NCBI GenBank assembly: GCA_937876985.1
Contig: CALEFT010000006.1
Span: 1-39,940 of the forward strand
Direction: 5' to 3'
Source: an uncultured Clostridia bacterium
GTDB lineage: Bacteria > Bacillota > Clostridia > Saccharofermentanales > Saccharofermentanaceae
Length of the DNA: 39,940 nucleotides
Shown here: piece by piece, positions 16,590 through 24,520 of the stretch
Numbering within the stretch: the first letter of the stretch is position 1
Layout of the letters: every line of letters starts with the position of its first letter
Position numbers and translations under genes: made by a program
Notes under the pieces: model-generated
Databases searched by the model: none
What the model saw: only the letters and a program-made list of their open reading frames with translations
Told to the model about the DNA's origin: nothing

Positions 16590-17639
16590 ATGGATAAGGT
16601 AAAGACGATTGTGTATATATTAATCGCGATGGCTGTGTTTGTTAGCCCATTTTTGTTTTTCTCTTATCTTGGCGGTATGAGTGGCTTTAATGAGAACCGA
16701 AGGCTTGGGGAGAATATGGAAGACTCGGAGCAAATGCTCGAATTGCTCGATAGCGAGGTTTACTATATATCTACAGAGGTTCCTGTTTATTTTGATAGAA
16801 CGGACATTTTTACTTGTGTTTTGCCGTCGGTTGTTAGCGAGGATACGATGCCGATTCCGAATTTCAATATCGCTCCGATTATGGTTCAGGATACTGAGGG
16901 CTCTATTGTTGAGACATATGAGCCAAGAGATTATGCTTGGCGTATGCTGATAGTTATCGATGAGACGGCACTAGGACAGCTAACGGACGAGCAATATGAT
17001 ATTTTGAATTCTTGTGCTGTTAATAATGATGTTCCAATTCTTGTTATTGGTCCGCTTATGGTTCAAGAGTTTGCTTCACACTATAACTGGTCGATTCCAT
17101 ATGACGAAGCTGCACTTTCTGGTGGTGAAGGTGAATTTATTCCGAATACACTGCTTCTTAATCCAAGTCCAAATGGGTTAGATAGGGTTTTCGACGCGTT
17201 AGAGGAAGGTTCATATGAGAATCTTGATGATAGAATATGCTACTTGGCATTTTTGGAGGAGATAACTGATATTCTCGTGGAAAATGCGTTGGGGATGGTG
17301 AATGAGTCCAGTACTGAATCGAGCATAAGTTCGGATTTTGAGACAACTTTGGATGCGACACAAGCTACACTTGGAGCGGACGAGACTGTTTCTTCTGGCG
17401 CCGTAGTAGAGTCAACAAATGATACCTCAAGCATAGATGAGACTTTGCCTAGTGGCGAGTCTATTGCAGAAAGTAGTGAGATAGAGGGGACGACTTCGGT
17501 TATAATTATCAGCAACGAGTCTCAGCTACAAAGCTTTATAAGCGAGGAACAGGCGAGAGAAGAACAATATTTGGCAGAACAATCTTCGGAGCAGACGGCC
17601 CTTGAAGGACAGGAAGCGACAGCTTCTGCTGTGGCATAG
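16590..17639 (+). CDS. Membrane-anchored protein of unknown function with Ser/Thr/Glu-rich tail
   Basis: I do not recognise this 349-residue protein. It starts with a hydrophobic segment (VKTIVYILIAMAVFVSPFLFFSYLGG, residues about 4-29) that would act as a signal anchor. Residues about 45-230 look folded, with alternating beta and alpha segments (RDYAWRMLIVIDETALGQL, DVPILVIGPLMVQEFA). From about residue 235 the sequence is low-complexity, rich in Ser, Thr, Glu and Ala, as in wall-spanning or glycosylated linkers, and it ends without a sorting motif. AGGAG precedes the ATG. It lies 64 bases upstream of prfA and may be cotranscribed with it. Confidence 0.75.
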   Translation: MDKVKTIVYILIAMAVFVSPFLFFSYLGGMSGFNENRRLGENMEDSEQMLELLDSEVYYISTEVPVYFDRTDIFTCVLPSVVSEDTMPIPNFNIAPIMVQDTEGSIVETYEPRDYAWRMLIVIDETALGQLTDEQYDILNSCAVNNDVPILVIGPLMVQEFASHYNWSIPYDEAALSGGEGEFIPNTLLLNPSPNGLDRVFDALEEGSYENLDDRICYLAFLEEITDILVENALGMVNESSTESSISSDFETTLDATQATLGADETVSSGAVVESTNDTSSIDETLPSGESIAESSEIEGTTSVIIISNESQLQSFISEEQAREEQYLAEQSSEQTALEGQEATASAVA

Positions 17640-17703
17640 ATGCGAATATCGATGCAGATAACAAAGATTTATAAAGAGAATCAAATATAGAGAGGAACCA
17701 CAA

Positions 17704-18774
17704 ATGTCGGTTAAGGAAGAGAAAATAAATTCAATTCGAAATAGATATGACGAGGTGTTGTCATTTCTTGGCGACCCTGATGTGATTAATGACAAGGATA
17801 GATATTTGTCACTTACGAAGGAGCTTGGAGACCTAGAGCCTAAGGTCGAGGCAATTAATAACTACATGAATTGCCTCAGCGAGATAAGCGAGGCAGAAGA
17901 GATGCTTGGCGATTCTGATATGAAGGATTTGCACGAGCTAGCGCAAGAGCAGCTTAATAGTGCGAAGGAACTTCTTCCGGAGGTTGACAAGGCATTAACA
18001 ATGGCCTTGATGGAGAAAGATCCGCGTGATGACAGAAATGTAATCATGGAAATACGTGGCGGAGCTGGTGGTGAAGAGGCTGCGCTTTTCGCGGCGACGC
18101 TGATGAAGATGTACAAGGGCTACGCGATTGCGCATGGCTTTACGATGGAGATTGTGGACATTAACGAGACAGACCTTGGCGGAATCAAGGAGGTCGTAAT
18201 CGAGATAAATGGTAAGGGCGCGTATAGCCGCTTCAAGTACGAGTCGGGCGTGCATCGCGTGCAAAGAGTACCAGTTACAGAGTCTGGCGGACGTGTGCAT
18301 ACGTCGACAGCTACCGTTGCGGTGCTTCCTGAGGTAGAGGCGACAGAGGTGCACATCAATCCAGAAGACCTCAAGATAGACACATATCGTGCGTCAGGCG
18401 CAGGTGGACAGCATGTAAACAGAACGGATTCTGCAATCAGAATTACGCACCTTCCTACAGGAATTGTCGTTCAGTGTCAGGACGAGCGAAGCCAGCACAA
18501 GAATCGCGACAAGGCAATGGCTTGGCTACAGGCGAAGCTTTGGGATATGGCCGAGACTCAAGCGAAAAGCGCTGAAGACGCAGAACGTCGAGGACAGGTT
18601 GGCACAGGTGACCGTTCGGAGCGAATAAGGACATATAACTACCATCAAGGAAGAGTTACGGACCACAGAATTGGACTTACTCTTTATCGCCTCGATGAGA
18701 TTTTGCAAGGTGACTTAGATGAGTTTATCGATGCACTTATTATTGCCAACAGCAAAGAACAAGGCGACGAATAA
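17704..18774 (+). CDS. prfA: Peptide chain release factor 1
   Basis: Releases the finished protein at UAA and UAG. At 356 residues it is full length. The anticodon-like tripeptide PVT (residues 190-192) marks it as RF1 rather than RF2, and the catalytic GGQ is at 234-236 in ASGAGGQHVNRTDSAIR. GAGAGGAA precedes the ATG. The usual partner prmC, which methylates the GGQ glutamine, is not next to it; the following gene is the Sua5 homologue that often comes after prmC. Confidence 0.97.
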   Translation: MSVKEEKINSIRNRYDEVLSFLGDPDVINDKDRYLSLTKELGDLEPKVEAINNYMNCLSEISEAEEMLGDSDMKDLHELAQEQLNSAKELLPEVDKALTMALMEKDPRDDRNVIMEIRGGAGGEEAALFAATLMKMYKGYAIAHGFTMEIVDINETDLGGIKEVVIEINGKGAYSRFKYESGVHRVQRVPVTESGGRVHTSTATVAVLPEVEATEVHINPEDLKIDTYRASGAGGQHVNRTDSAIRITHLPTGIVVQCQDERSQHKNRDKAMAWLQAKLWDMAETQAKSAEDAERRGQVGTGDRSERIRTYNYHQGRVTDHRIGLTLYRLDEILQGDLDEFIDALIIANSKEQGDE

Positions 18775-18810
18775 CAACGGAATATAACAATTATGGCGAG
18801 GAGCAAAGAA

Positions 18811-20688
18811 ATGCAAAGCGGGGGCGATGCTTTTCGGGAAGGCTTGGTAAGGATAATGGAAAGAAAGAGAATATATGACAGCACAAAGCTGATTAGGATA
18901 GAAGATGACGCGGCGATAAAAGAGGCAGGAGAGCGCGTAAGAAACGGTGAGGTAGTTGGATTTCCGACAGAAACTGTTTACGGACTAGGCGCGAACGCTC
19001 TTGACGAAGCTTCGGTGAATAAGATTTATGAGGCGAAGGGACGACCTGGCGACAATCCACTGATTGTTCACATCGCTGACAAAAGTCAAATTGCCGAGCT
19101 CGTGTCGGAGGTTACTCCAATGGCGCAAAAGCTAATCGACGCTTTTATGCCAGGACCGATTACGGTCATTATGCCGAAGTCCAGCGTAATCCCATCTAAT
19201 GTGACGGCTGGACTTAACACGGTTGGTATTCGCATGCCAGCTTCTTTGGCAGCAAATAAGTTTCTTAAGGCGTGTGCTTGTCCAGTCGCAGCACCTTCGG
19301 CAAATCTTTCTGGAAGTCCTTCTCCAACGAAGGCTTCACATGTAATGGCTGATATGGACGGATATGTATACGCAGTAATCGACGGCGGTGACAGTGATTT
19401 TGGATTAGAGTCAACAGTAGTCGATGCGACAGGTGAAGAGCCGGTGGTTTTGCGTCCAGGCGCAATTACTAAGGCACAAATCGACGAGGTTCTTTCTTCA
19501 AATGCTTCTTCACGTAGTAAGGCAGAAGAAGGTGAGACTCCAGCTGCGCCAGGTATGAAATATCGTCATTATGCACCTAAAGCAGAGGTTATCTTGTGCC
19601 CAATTTCTGATACTCTCGAATTGCTAAATGACCATGACAATACTTTTGCTAATAGTGAAATAGAAGATGCTAAGTCGGAGGCAAACGAGCCAAGTGAGTT
19701 AAGTGAGGAGGAAAGACGGACGCTTTTCGAGATAGCAAAGCCTTTTATATTCAAGGCAAAAGAGCTACTTTCACAAAACCCACTCATGCGTATAGGTGTG
19801 TTCGCTGGCGTAGAGGTAAAAGGCTTGTTCGATTTGTTAGGCGATGAGGTCTTGGTATCTCACTTGCACTTTTACACATATGGCAAGACGCTTGATGTCA
19901 AGGCTGCTTCACACTTCTTGTTTGATGGACTTCGCTGTTTGGATTTGCAGGGGGTAAGTGCGATTTTGGCTCCATCTTTTGCTGGTGACGGACTTTCTGT
20001 AGCGTACATGAACCGAATCGGCAAGGCTGCAACAAACGATGGCGAAGCTCCTAATAACGCTAGCAAGTCGGAAGATGACTTAAGCTCTAGCACCACGACA
20101 AAGTTAAGCGCGACTGATTGCGACGAGGTTATTACGGCGCAGGTGCTTTTTGTATGCGACTCTGGACGCTCGATGAGCCTTATTAGCGAAGTAATAATGA
20201 AAAAACTCCTCTCCGAGAAGGCTCCATACAAAATGGCAGATACACATACCTACGACGGAGTAATTGGCGCAGAGCTTTATGTAGAGTCGGCTGGAATCTA
20301 CGCATCCGACGGCGATAAGCCAGACCAAAACACTCTCGCGGCAATCAAAGAGGTCCTCGGCATCGACGCATCCTATTACCTTGCGACAAGAACCTGCGCA
20401 AGCATATATGACGAATCCGACTTAATCCTTACAATGCGTGACAGCCAAGCATCTGAGATATTGTCAGCTTTCCCGGATTTGTCAGGCCGCGTATTCTCCT
20501 TCTCTAGCTACCTCGCTCGAAAAGGAATCGTCATGAAAGACGACAAGGGTAATGTCATTTCTCTATCAATCCCTTCACCAGAAGGCGAAACAGTTGCAAC
20601 ACATATCCATGTGGTTAAGGCACTAGCAGCCTGGATAGAACTCATGTTCCCATATATCCTTGCAGACTTGCAGGCTGAGCGTATGTAA
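18811..20688 (+). CDS. tsaC: L-threonylcarbamoyladenylate synthase (Sua5) fused to an LMW-phosphatase-like domain
   Basis: The N-terminal part makes threonylcarbamoyl-AMP for the t6A base of tRNAs. Residues about 30-215 are the YrdC/Sua5 domain (VVGFPTETVYGLGANALDE, GRPGDNPLIVHI, CPVAAPSANLSGSPSPT). PGMKYRHYAPKA near residue 247 is the linker that leads to the Sua5 C-terminal domain (to about 425). Residues about 443-620 match low-molecular-weight protein phosphatases (VLFVCDSGRSMSLISE, VESAGIYA, DLILTM), but the P-loop has Met455 where CX5R needs Arg, and the DP general acid is Ser589. The domain is therefore probably inactive. Three starts are possible; 18811 has the best SD (GCGAGGAG), against 18793 and 18856. 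It follows prfA. Confidence 0.9.
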   Translation: MQSGGDAFREGLVRIMERKRIYDSTKLIRIEDDAAIKEAGERVRNGEVVGFPTETVYGLGANALDEASVNKIYEAKGRPGDNPLIVHIADKSQIAELVSEVTPMAQKLIDAFMPGPITVIMPKSSVIPSNVTAGLNTVGIRMPASLAANKFLKACACPVAAPSANLSGSPSPTKASHVMADMDGYVYAVIDGGDSDFGLESTVVDATGEEPVVLRPGAITKAQIDEVLSSNASSRSKAEEGETPAAPGMKYRHYAPKAEVILCPISDTLELLNDHDNTFANSEIEDAKSEANEPSELSEEERRTLFEIAKPFIFKAKELLSQNPLMRIGVFAGVEVKGLFDLLGDEVLVSHLHFYTYGKTLDVKAASHFLFDGLRCLDLQGVSAILAPSFAGDGLSVAYMNRIGKAATNDGEAPNNASKSEDDLSSSTTTKLSATDCDEVITAQVLFVCDSGRSMSLISEVIMKKLLSEKAPYKMADTHTYDGVIGAELYVESAGIYASDGDKPDQNTLAAIKEVLGIDASYYLATRTCASIYDESDLILTMRDSQASEILSAFPDLSGRVFSFSSYLARKGIVMKDDKGNVISLSIPSPEGETVATHIHVVKALAAWIELMFPYILADLQAERM

Positions 20689-20844
20689 GTGGTATAAGAA
20701 ATCAGCAAGAGTTTCAGCGAATGTTCACTTGGATTTCTATCCCATACAAAATCACGGTAACTACTAGCAAAATAACACAAAAAGCAATAAAATAGACTAG
20801 TAAGAATTTAGATAACACGGATTAATTTGAAACGAAGAAACTGG

Positions 20845-20877
20845 TTTGAGCAAGAATAATAAAATGCCTTGCTCAAA
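20845..20877. other. Perfect 10-bp hairpin in the tsaC-rpsF spacer
   Basis: TTTGAGCAAG (20845-20854) pairs with CTTGCTCAAA (20868-20877). Neither strand has a T tract after it, so it is not a classical terminator. It may be an operator or a Rho-assisted 3' end. The 312-base spacer has no gene; it also holds the rpsF promoter and leader. Confidence 0.5.
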
Positions 20878-20892
20878 CTCATGCTTAGACTA

Positions 20893-20920
20893 TTGACTTA
20901 TTTGACTTATATGTGATATT
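20893..20920 (+). promoter_or_regulatory. Promoter of rpsF-ssb-rpsR
   Basis: TTGACT (20893-20898) is followed after 16 bases by GATATT with an upstream TGT (extended -10). A second TTGACT at 20902 is out of register with it. Confidence 0.5.
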
Positions 20921-20930
20921 CTTCTATCCG

Positions 20931-20982
20931 CTGTCAATGGGACAGTATCCTTGCTCGACAGGAAGTGTCGGGCCATATGTCC
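20931..20982 (+). promoter_or_regulatory. Structured rpsF leader, possible S6:S18 autoregulation site
   Basis: CTCGACA (20954-20960) pairs with TGTCGGG (20966-20972) around GGAAG. Outside it GGACA (20940-20944) pairs with TGTCC (20978-20982), leaving an asymmetric internal loop of 9 and 5 bases. A competing hairpin, CTGTC/GACAG (20931-20945), would break the outer stem. The structure ends just before the SD of rpsF. S6:S18 complexes are known to repress their own operon through an asymmetric-loop hairpin in this position; I could not confirm the conserved loop bases. Confidence 0.4.
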
Positions 20983-21000
20983 ATAAGGAGGTGAAGAACA

Positions 21001-21288
21001 ATGACTAATAAGTATGAGATGATGGTAATCCTTGATTCAAGCATGGGTGAAGAGGCTCTCAACGCTTTGACAGAAACAGTTAAGGCTAAGGTTGAGTCCG
21101 GCGCTACTATTGATTCCATGGATGTTCTCGGCAACAAGAAGTTGGCTTATGAGATTAACTATCGTAGTGAGGGTTATTACCTTCAGTTCAATTTCTCTGC
21201 TGAACCAGCATTCCCAAAGGAGATCGAGCGTGTGCTTCGTATCACAGAGGGCGTTTTGCGTTTCTTAGTAGTTCGTGTAGAAGAGTAA
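21001..21288 (+). CDS. rpsF: 30S ribosomal protein S6
   Basis: Small-subunit protein that pairs with S18 on the platform. 95 residues, normal length. It starts MTNKYEMMVILDSSM and has the family segments NKKLAYEINYRSEGYYLQFNF and RVLRITEGVLRFLVVRVEE. A strong AAGGAGGTGA lies before the ATG. It heads the rpsF-ssb-rpsR operon. Confidence 0.97.
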   Translation: MTNKYEMMVILDSSMGEEALNALTETVKAKVESGATIDSMDVLGNKKLAYEINYRSEGYYLQFNFSAEPAFPKEIERVLRITEGVLRFLVVRVEE

Positions 21289-21314
21289 TTGCTTAGACAC
21301 ACGGAGGAAAGAAC

Positions 21315-21809
21315 ATGAACAAAGTAATTTTGATCGGAAGATTGACAAGAGACCCAGAAGTAAAGAATACAGCTAATCAAGTATCGGTTTGTAATTTTAC
21401 ACTTGCTGTGGATCGTCGTTTTAAAGACACAAACGGACAGCGTCAGGCTGATTTCGTAAATTGTGTAGCTTGGAGACAGACAGCTAATTTTATTGGCTCT
21501 TATTTCCACAAGGGTTCTAAGATTGCAATTGTAGGTTCAATTCAGTCTAGAACATATGACGACCAGCAGGGTCAGAAGCACTATGTTACAGAGGTTGTAG
21601 TAGATGAGGCAGAGTTCTGCGAGTCTTCACAGCGTAATGGTAATGAGGGTGGCTTCGGTAGTCCAGCTCCAGCAGCTAATTACAGTGCACCTGCACCAGC
21701 TCCAGTAGTTCAGGCTCCAGTTGCACCAACAACACAGATTGCTCCAGCACCGGATACGTCAAGCTTCGAAGAGACCGAGGGTAGTGATGTACTTCCTTTC
21801 GATTTCTAA
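21315..21809 (+). CDS. ssb: Single-stranded DNA-binding protein
   Basis: Coats single-stranded DNA and recruits repair and replication proteins. Residues 1-105 are the OB fold (MNKVILIGRLTRDPEVK, FVNCVAWRQTANFIGSYFHKGSKIAIVGSIQSR). A Pro/Ala/Gln-rich linker follows, then the acidic tip ending SDVLPFDF. The 164-residue length is usual. Here the tip has two residues after the DVLPF core. GGAGG precedes the ATG. Confidence 0.97.
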   Translation: MNKVILIGRLTRDPEVKNTANQVSVCNFTLAVDRRFKDTNGQRQADFVNCVAWRQTANFIGSYFHKGSKIAIVGSIQSRTYDDQQGQKHYVTEVVVDEAEFCESSQRNGNEGGFGSPAPAANYSAPAPAPVVQAPVAPTTQIAPAPDTSSFEETEGSDVLPFDF

Positions 21810-21833
21810 CTTTTAGTAAAGGAGAATAGAAAC

Positions 21834-22100
21834 ATGGCTGACAATAGAGCACCTAAGGCAGGTCGTGAGTTTGGTGGTATGAGACCAAGACGTTCCCGTA
21901 GAAAGGTTTGTGCTTTCTGCGCAGAGAAGGTAGAGGTTATTGATTATAAGGATTCCGCTAAGCTTCGTAAGTACGTTTCTGAGCGTGGTAAGATTCTTCC
22001 AAAGAGAATGACTGGTACTTGTGCTAAGCACCAGCGTGAGCTTACTACAGCTATCAAGCGTGCACGCCAGATTGCACTTCTTCCATACATCGCTGACTAA
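21834..22100 (+). CDS. rpsR: 30S ribosomal protein S18
   Basis: Small-subunit protein that binds S6. 88 residues. RKVCAFCAEKVEVIDYKD and GKILPKRMTGTCAKHQREL give CxxC (Cys26, Cys29) plus a later CxxH, the zinc-binding form of S18. The last conserved block is TTAIKRARQIALLPY. AAGGAG precedes the ATG, and a terminator follows 41 bases after the stop. Confidence 0.97.
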   Translation: MADNRAPKAGREFGGMRPRRSRRKVCAFCAEKVEVIDYKDSAKLRKYVSERGKILPKRMTGTCAKHQRELTTAIKRARQIALLPYIAD

Positions 22101-22141
22101 TTGCGAAGTGGTAAAGTGCCATAAATTGGTATATAATAATG

Positions 22142-22177
22142 AGGCGCCTTCGCGGCTTGCGGAGGTGCCTGTTTTTT
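22142..22177 (+). terminator. Terminator of rpsF-ssb-rpsR
   Basis: AGGCGCCT (22142-22149) pairs with AGGTGCCT (22163-22170) with one G-U pair, and is followed by six T residues. A TATAAT at 22132-22137 lies directly before the stem, so an attenuator arrangement before rplI is possible. Confidence 0.8.
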
Positions 22178-22180
22178 AAT

Positions 22181-22221
22181 CTACTAGAAGGGAGTAGCTA
22201 GTTTGATACTAGTAGACTAGC
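22181..22221 (+). promoter_or_regulatory. Two overlapping hairpins in the rplI leader around a distant SD
   Basis: The only good SD (AAGGGAG, 22188-22194) is 37 bases before the rplI ATG. Hairpin A (CTACTAG 22181-22187 with CTAGTAG 22209-22215) puts this SD in its loop. Hairpin B (GCTAGT 22197-22202 with ACTAGC 22216-22221) loops out 25 bases and brings the SD to 12 bases from the ATG. The two are unlikely to form together for geometric reasons, so they could act as a switch. Confidence 0.5.
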
Positions 22222-22231
22222 TTATTAAGAT

Positions 22232-22678
22232 ATGAAGGTAATTTTACTTAAGGATGTTAAGGGTTTAGGTAAGACAAATGATGTTGTTGATGTAAACGAC
22301 GGATATGCTCGTAATTTCTTGCTTAAGAAGGGCGTTGCGCGTGAATCATCTGCAGCTAATCTTAATGATGTGAAGATGAAGAAGGGCGCACAAGCTGAGC
22401 ATGCTAGAAGAGAACTCGAGGCTGCGAAGGAGCTTAAGATTAAGCTTGACGGCAAGAAGTTCACTCACAAGGTAAAGTGTGGTGCTGGTGGCAAGCTTTA
22501 TGGTGCGGTTACTGCTATTGATATTTCTCAGGTTCTTAAGGATAACGGCTTTGATATTGATAAGAAGAATATCGTTCTCAAGACTCAGATTAAGAGTGTT
22601 GGAACTTTCTCAGTGAAGGTTAAGCTTCATACAGAAGTTAGCTGCGAGATTTTTATCGAGGTTGAGGCTTTGGCTTAA
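22232..22678 (+). CDS. rplI: 50S ribosomal protein L9
   Basis: Large-subunit protein with two globular ends joined by a helix. 148 residues, normal length. The start MKVILLKDVKGLGKTNDVVDVNDGYARNFLLKKGVA is canonical, which fixes the ATG at 22232 although no SD lies in the normal window. The long middle helix is rich in Lys, Ala and Glu, and the C-terminal domain ends EVSCEIFIEVEALA. It is separated from rpsR by a terminator and probably starts a new unit that reads into dnaB. Confidence 0.96.
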   Translation: MKVILLKDVKGLGKTNDVVDVNDGYARNFLLKKGVARESSAANLNDVKMKKGAQAEHARRELEAAKELKIKLDGKKFTHKVKCGAGGKLYGAVTAIDISQVLKDNGFDIDKKNIVLKTQIKSVGTFSVKVKLHTEVSCEIFIEVEALA

Positions 22679-22682
22679 GGCT

Positions 22683-22700
22683 GATGCTTTTCGAGAGGGG
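22683..22700 (+). repeat. 18-bp copy of the GATGCTTTTCGAGAGGGG motif
   Basis: It starts four bases after the rplI stop codon and is identical to 12084-12101 read on the other strand. Confidence 0.8.
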
Positions 22701-22762
22701 AAGATAGGTAGCCTTTTGCGAAAAGTACGCGTGCAAGACGCATAGAACATAGGAGTTTTGAT

Positions 22763-24520
22763 ATGCCAAGAGAGTACACGAATGATTTGACGGGGACGAA
22801 AGTGATGCCGCATGACGCACAAAGTGAGTGCGCCATTATCTCGCTGTGCCTTAAGAATATTCCGGGCCTTAACGATGTTGTTACGAAGGCTTTGATTAGC
22901 GACGACTTCTATGACGAGAGGAATGCGAGGATTTTTGCGGCGATTACAAAGCTTTATCTTGATTCTGCGAAGATTGATGTTTATACAGTTAATGACTATT
23001 TGAAGAAGACGGCGCAGATTGAGAAGGCTGGTGGACAGAAGTATATTCTTGATTTGACAGATACGATGGCGATTCCTTCGAATATTGAGCAGTATTGCGA
23101 TATTGTTCGAGAGAAGAGCTTGATGCGAAGAATTATTAAGACTTTGGGAGATACCACTGCGCAGGCGTATGCCAGTGATAGCGATGTTAATGCTATTGTT
23201 GAGACTGCGATTAGTAAGCTTTCTAATTACAGAGATGACACGAAGGGTGTTGGCTTTGAGCGACTCGGTGCGATTCTTAAGCGTAATGTCGATGAGATTG
23301 CACTTATTTCTAGTGGTAAGGTTAATGCTAGGGTATATAAGACTGGATATAGGCAGCTTGATAGAATGCTTGGCGGATTAAGACCTGGAACACTTAATAT
23401 TCTTGCGGCTAGACCTGGTATGGGTAAGACTTCTTTGGTGCTTAATATTGCTACGAATGCGGCTTCGATGTATAGGCAGAAGGTTAATATTTTCTCGCTT
23501 GAGATGAGTAAGCAGGAGATTGCTAATAGAATTACAGCGTCGCTTACTGATTTTAGTTCGCAGCAGCTTCAGAAGGGTAAGCTCTCACAAGATGAGTTAG
23601 TTGCACTTACGAGAATTTATCACGATATGTCGGAGATGCCGATTTATGTTGATGACAATGCGACTGTTACGCCTATCTCGATGCTTGCGAAATGTAAGGA
23701 GCTTAAGAGTAGAGGTGAACTTGGACTTGTAATTGTTGACTATTTGCAGTTGATGACGATGCCAGGTAAGGGCAATAATTATTCGAGACAGCAAGAGATT
23801 TCTGATATTTCGAGACATCTTAAGCTGCTTGCTAAGGAATTAGAGGTTCCAGTAATTGCTTTGTCGCAGTTGTCACGTGGTGCAGAGAAGAGAGAAGACC
23901 ATACTCCAATGCTATCCGACCTTAGAGATTCTGGTGCGATTGAGCAGGATGCCGATAGCGTATGGTTTATTGATAGAGATTCCTACTACGACAAGGAACA
24001 CAAGAATGTTCCTTCTGTTGAGGCGAAGCTTGTTGTTGCAAAGAATAGACATGGCGGTGTTGGAACTATCACACTTATTTGGCGTGCTGCAAAGACACAG
24101 TTCTTAGAGCCTGATAGAGAAGGTGATTCGATTGATCCAAGACCAGATCCATCTACCTTTAAGAATAAGGGTGCGCAAGCATCTGACTATAAGTTTGATG
24201 ATGAGATGCTTCCCCCAGTAGACGAGCCAGCAGCTGAGCGTGTAGCAGAGTCAAGTGGTGAGAGTGTTACAAGAATAGCAGATGCACCAGAGAATGATGC
24301 ATATTTTGCAAATGAAGGTCCAATGCCAGATACTTTTGGGCAGGAGCCACCACCAGAGGAGGCTTCGGATTTCAATTATACTGATAACTATTCTGACAGT
24401 TATTCTGATAATGGTGGGGATAACTATTATGATGCAGGAGAAGAATTTGAGTCGAATCCTGCGAATGATGACCTTTTTGGTGATGAAGTTTCTACGGATT
24501 TTCCAGAGGACATGTTTTGA
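22763..24520 (+). CDS. dnaB: Replicative DNA helicase DnaB with an acidic C-terminal tail
   Basis: Hexameric helicase that opens DNA at the fork. The N-terminal primase-contact domain is residues about 10-170. The RecA-like motor has Walker A ARPGMGKTS (Lys222), Walker B LVIVDYLQLM and KNRHGGVGTITLIW near residue 430. Normal DnaB ends about residue 455. Here some 130 residues follow, rich in Asp, Glu, Asn, Tyr and Ser (DNYSDSYSDNGGDNYYD) and ending STDFPEDMF. An acidic tail with a terminal Phe resembles the SSB tip. AGGAG precedes the ATG. The stop codon overlaps the tilS start (TGATG). Confidence 0.96.
   Translation: MPREYTNDLTGTKVMPHDAQSECAIISLCLKNIPGLNDVVTKALISDDFYDERNARIFAAITKLYLDSAKIDVYTVNDYLKKTAQIEKAGGQKYILDLTDTMAIPSNIEQYCDIVREKSLMRRIIKTLGDTTAQAYASDSDVNAIVETAISKLSNYRDDTKGVGFERLGAILKRNVDEIALISSGKVNARVYKTGYRQLDRMLGGLRPGTLNILAARPGMGKTSLVLNIATNAASMYRQKVNIFSLEMSKQEIANRITASLTDFSSQQLQKGKLSQDELVALTRIYHDMSEMPIYVDDNATVTPISMLAKCKELKSRGELGLVIVDYLQLMTMPGKGNNYSRQQEISDISRHLKLLAKELEVPVIALSQLSRGAEKREDHTPMLSDLRDSGAIEQDADSVWFIDRDSYYDKEHKNVPSVEAKLVVAKNRHGGVGTITLIWRAAKTQFLEPDREGDSIDPRPDPSTFKNKGAQASDYKFDDEMLPPVDEPAAERVAESSGESVTRIADAPENDAYFANEGPMPDTFGQEPPPEEASDFNYTDNYSDSYSDNGGDNYYDAGEEFESNPANDDLFGDEVSTDFPEDMF

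Noticed and set aside
18775..18810. Missing prmC between prfA and tsaC as a lost gene
   Set aside because: There is no remnant of it in the short spacer; prmC may simply be elsewhere in the genome.
20845..20877. Intrinsic terminator after tsaC
   Set aside because: The stem is perfect but has no T tract on either strand, so it is listed as a hairpin only.
22181..22221. H-type pseudoknot in the rplI leader
   Set aside because: The two stems cross, but the 9-base loop would have to span about 13 stacked base pairs, so alternative hairpins are more plausible.
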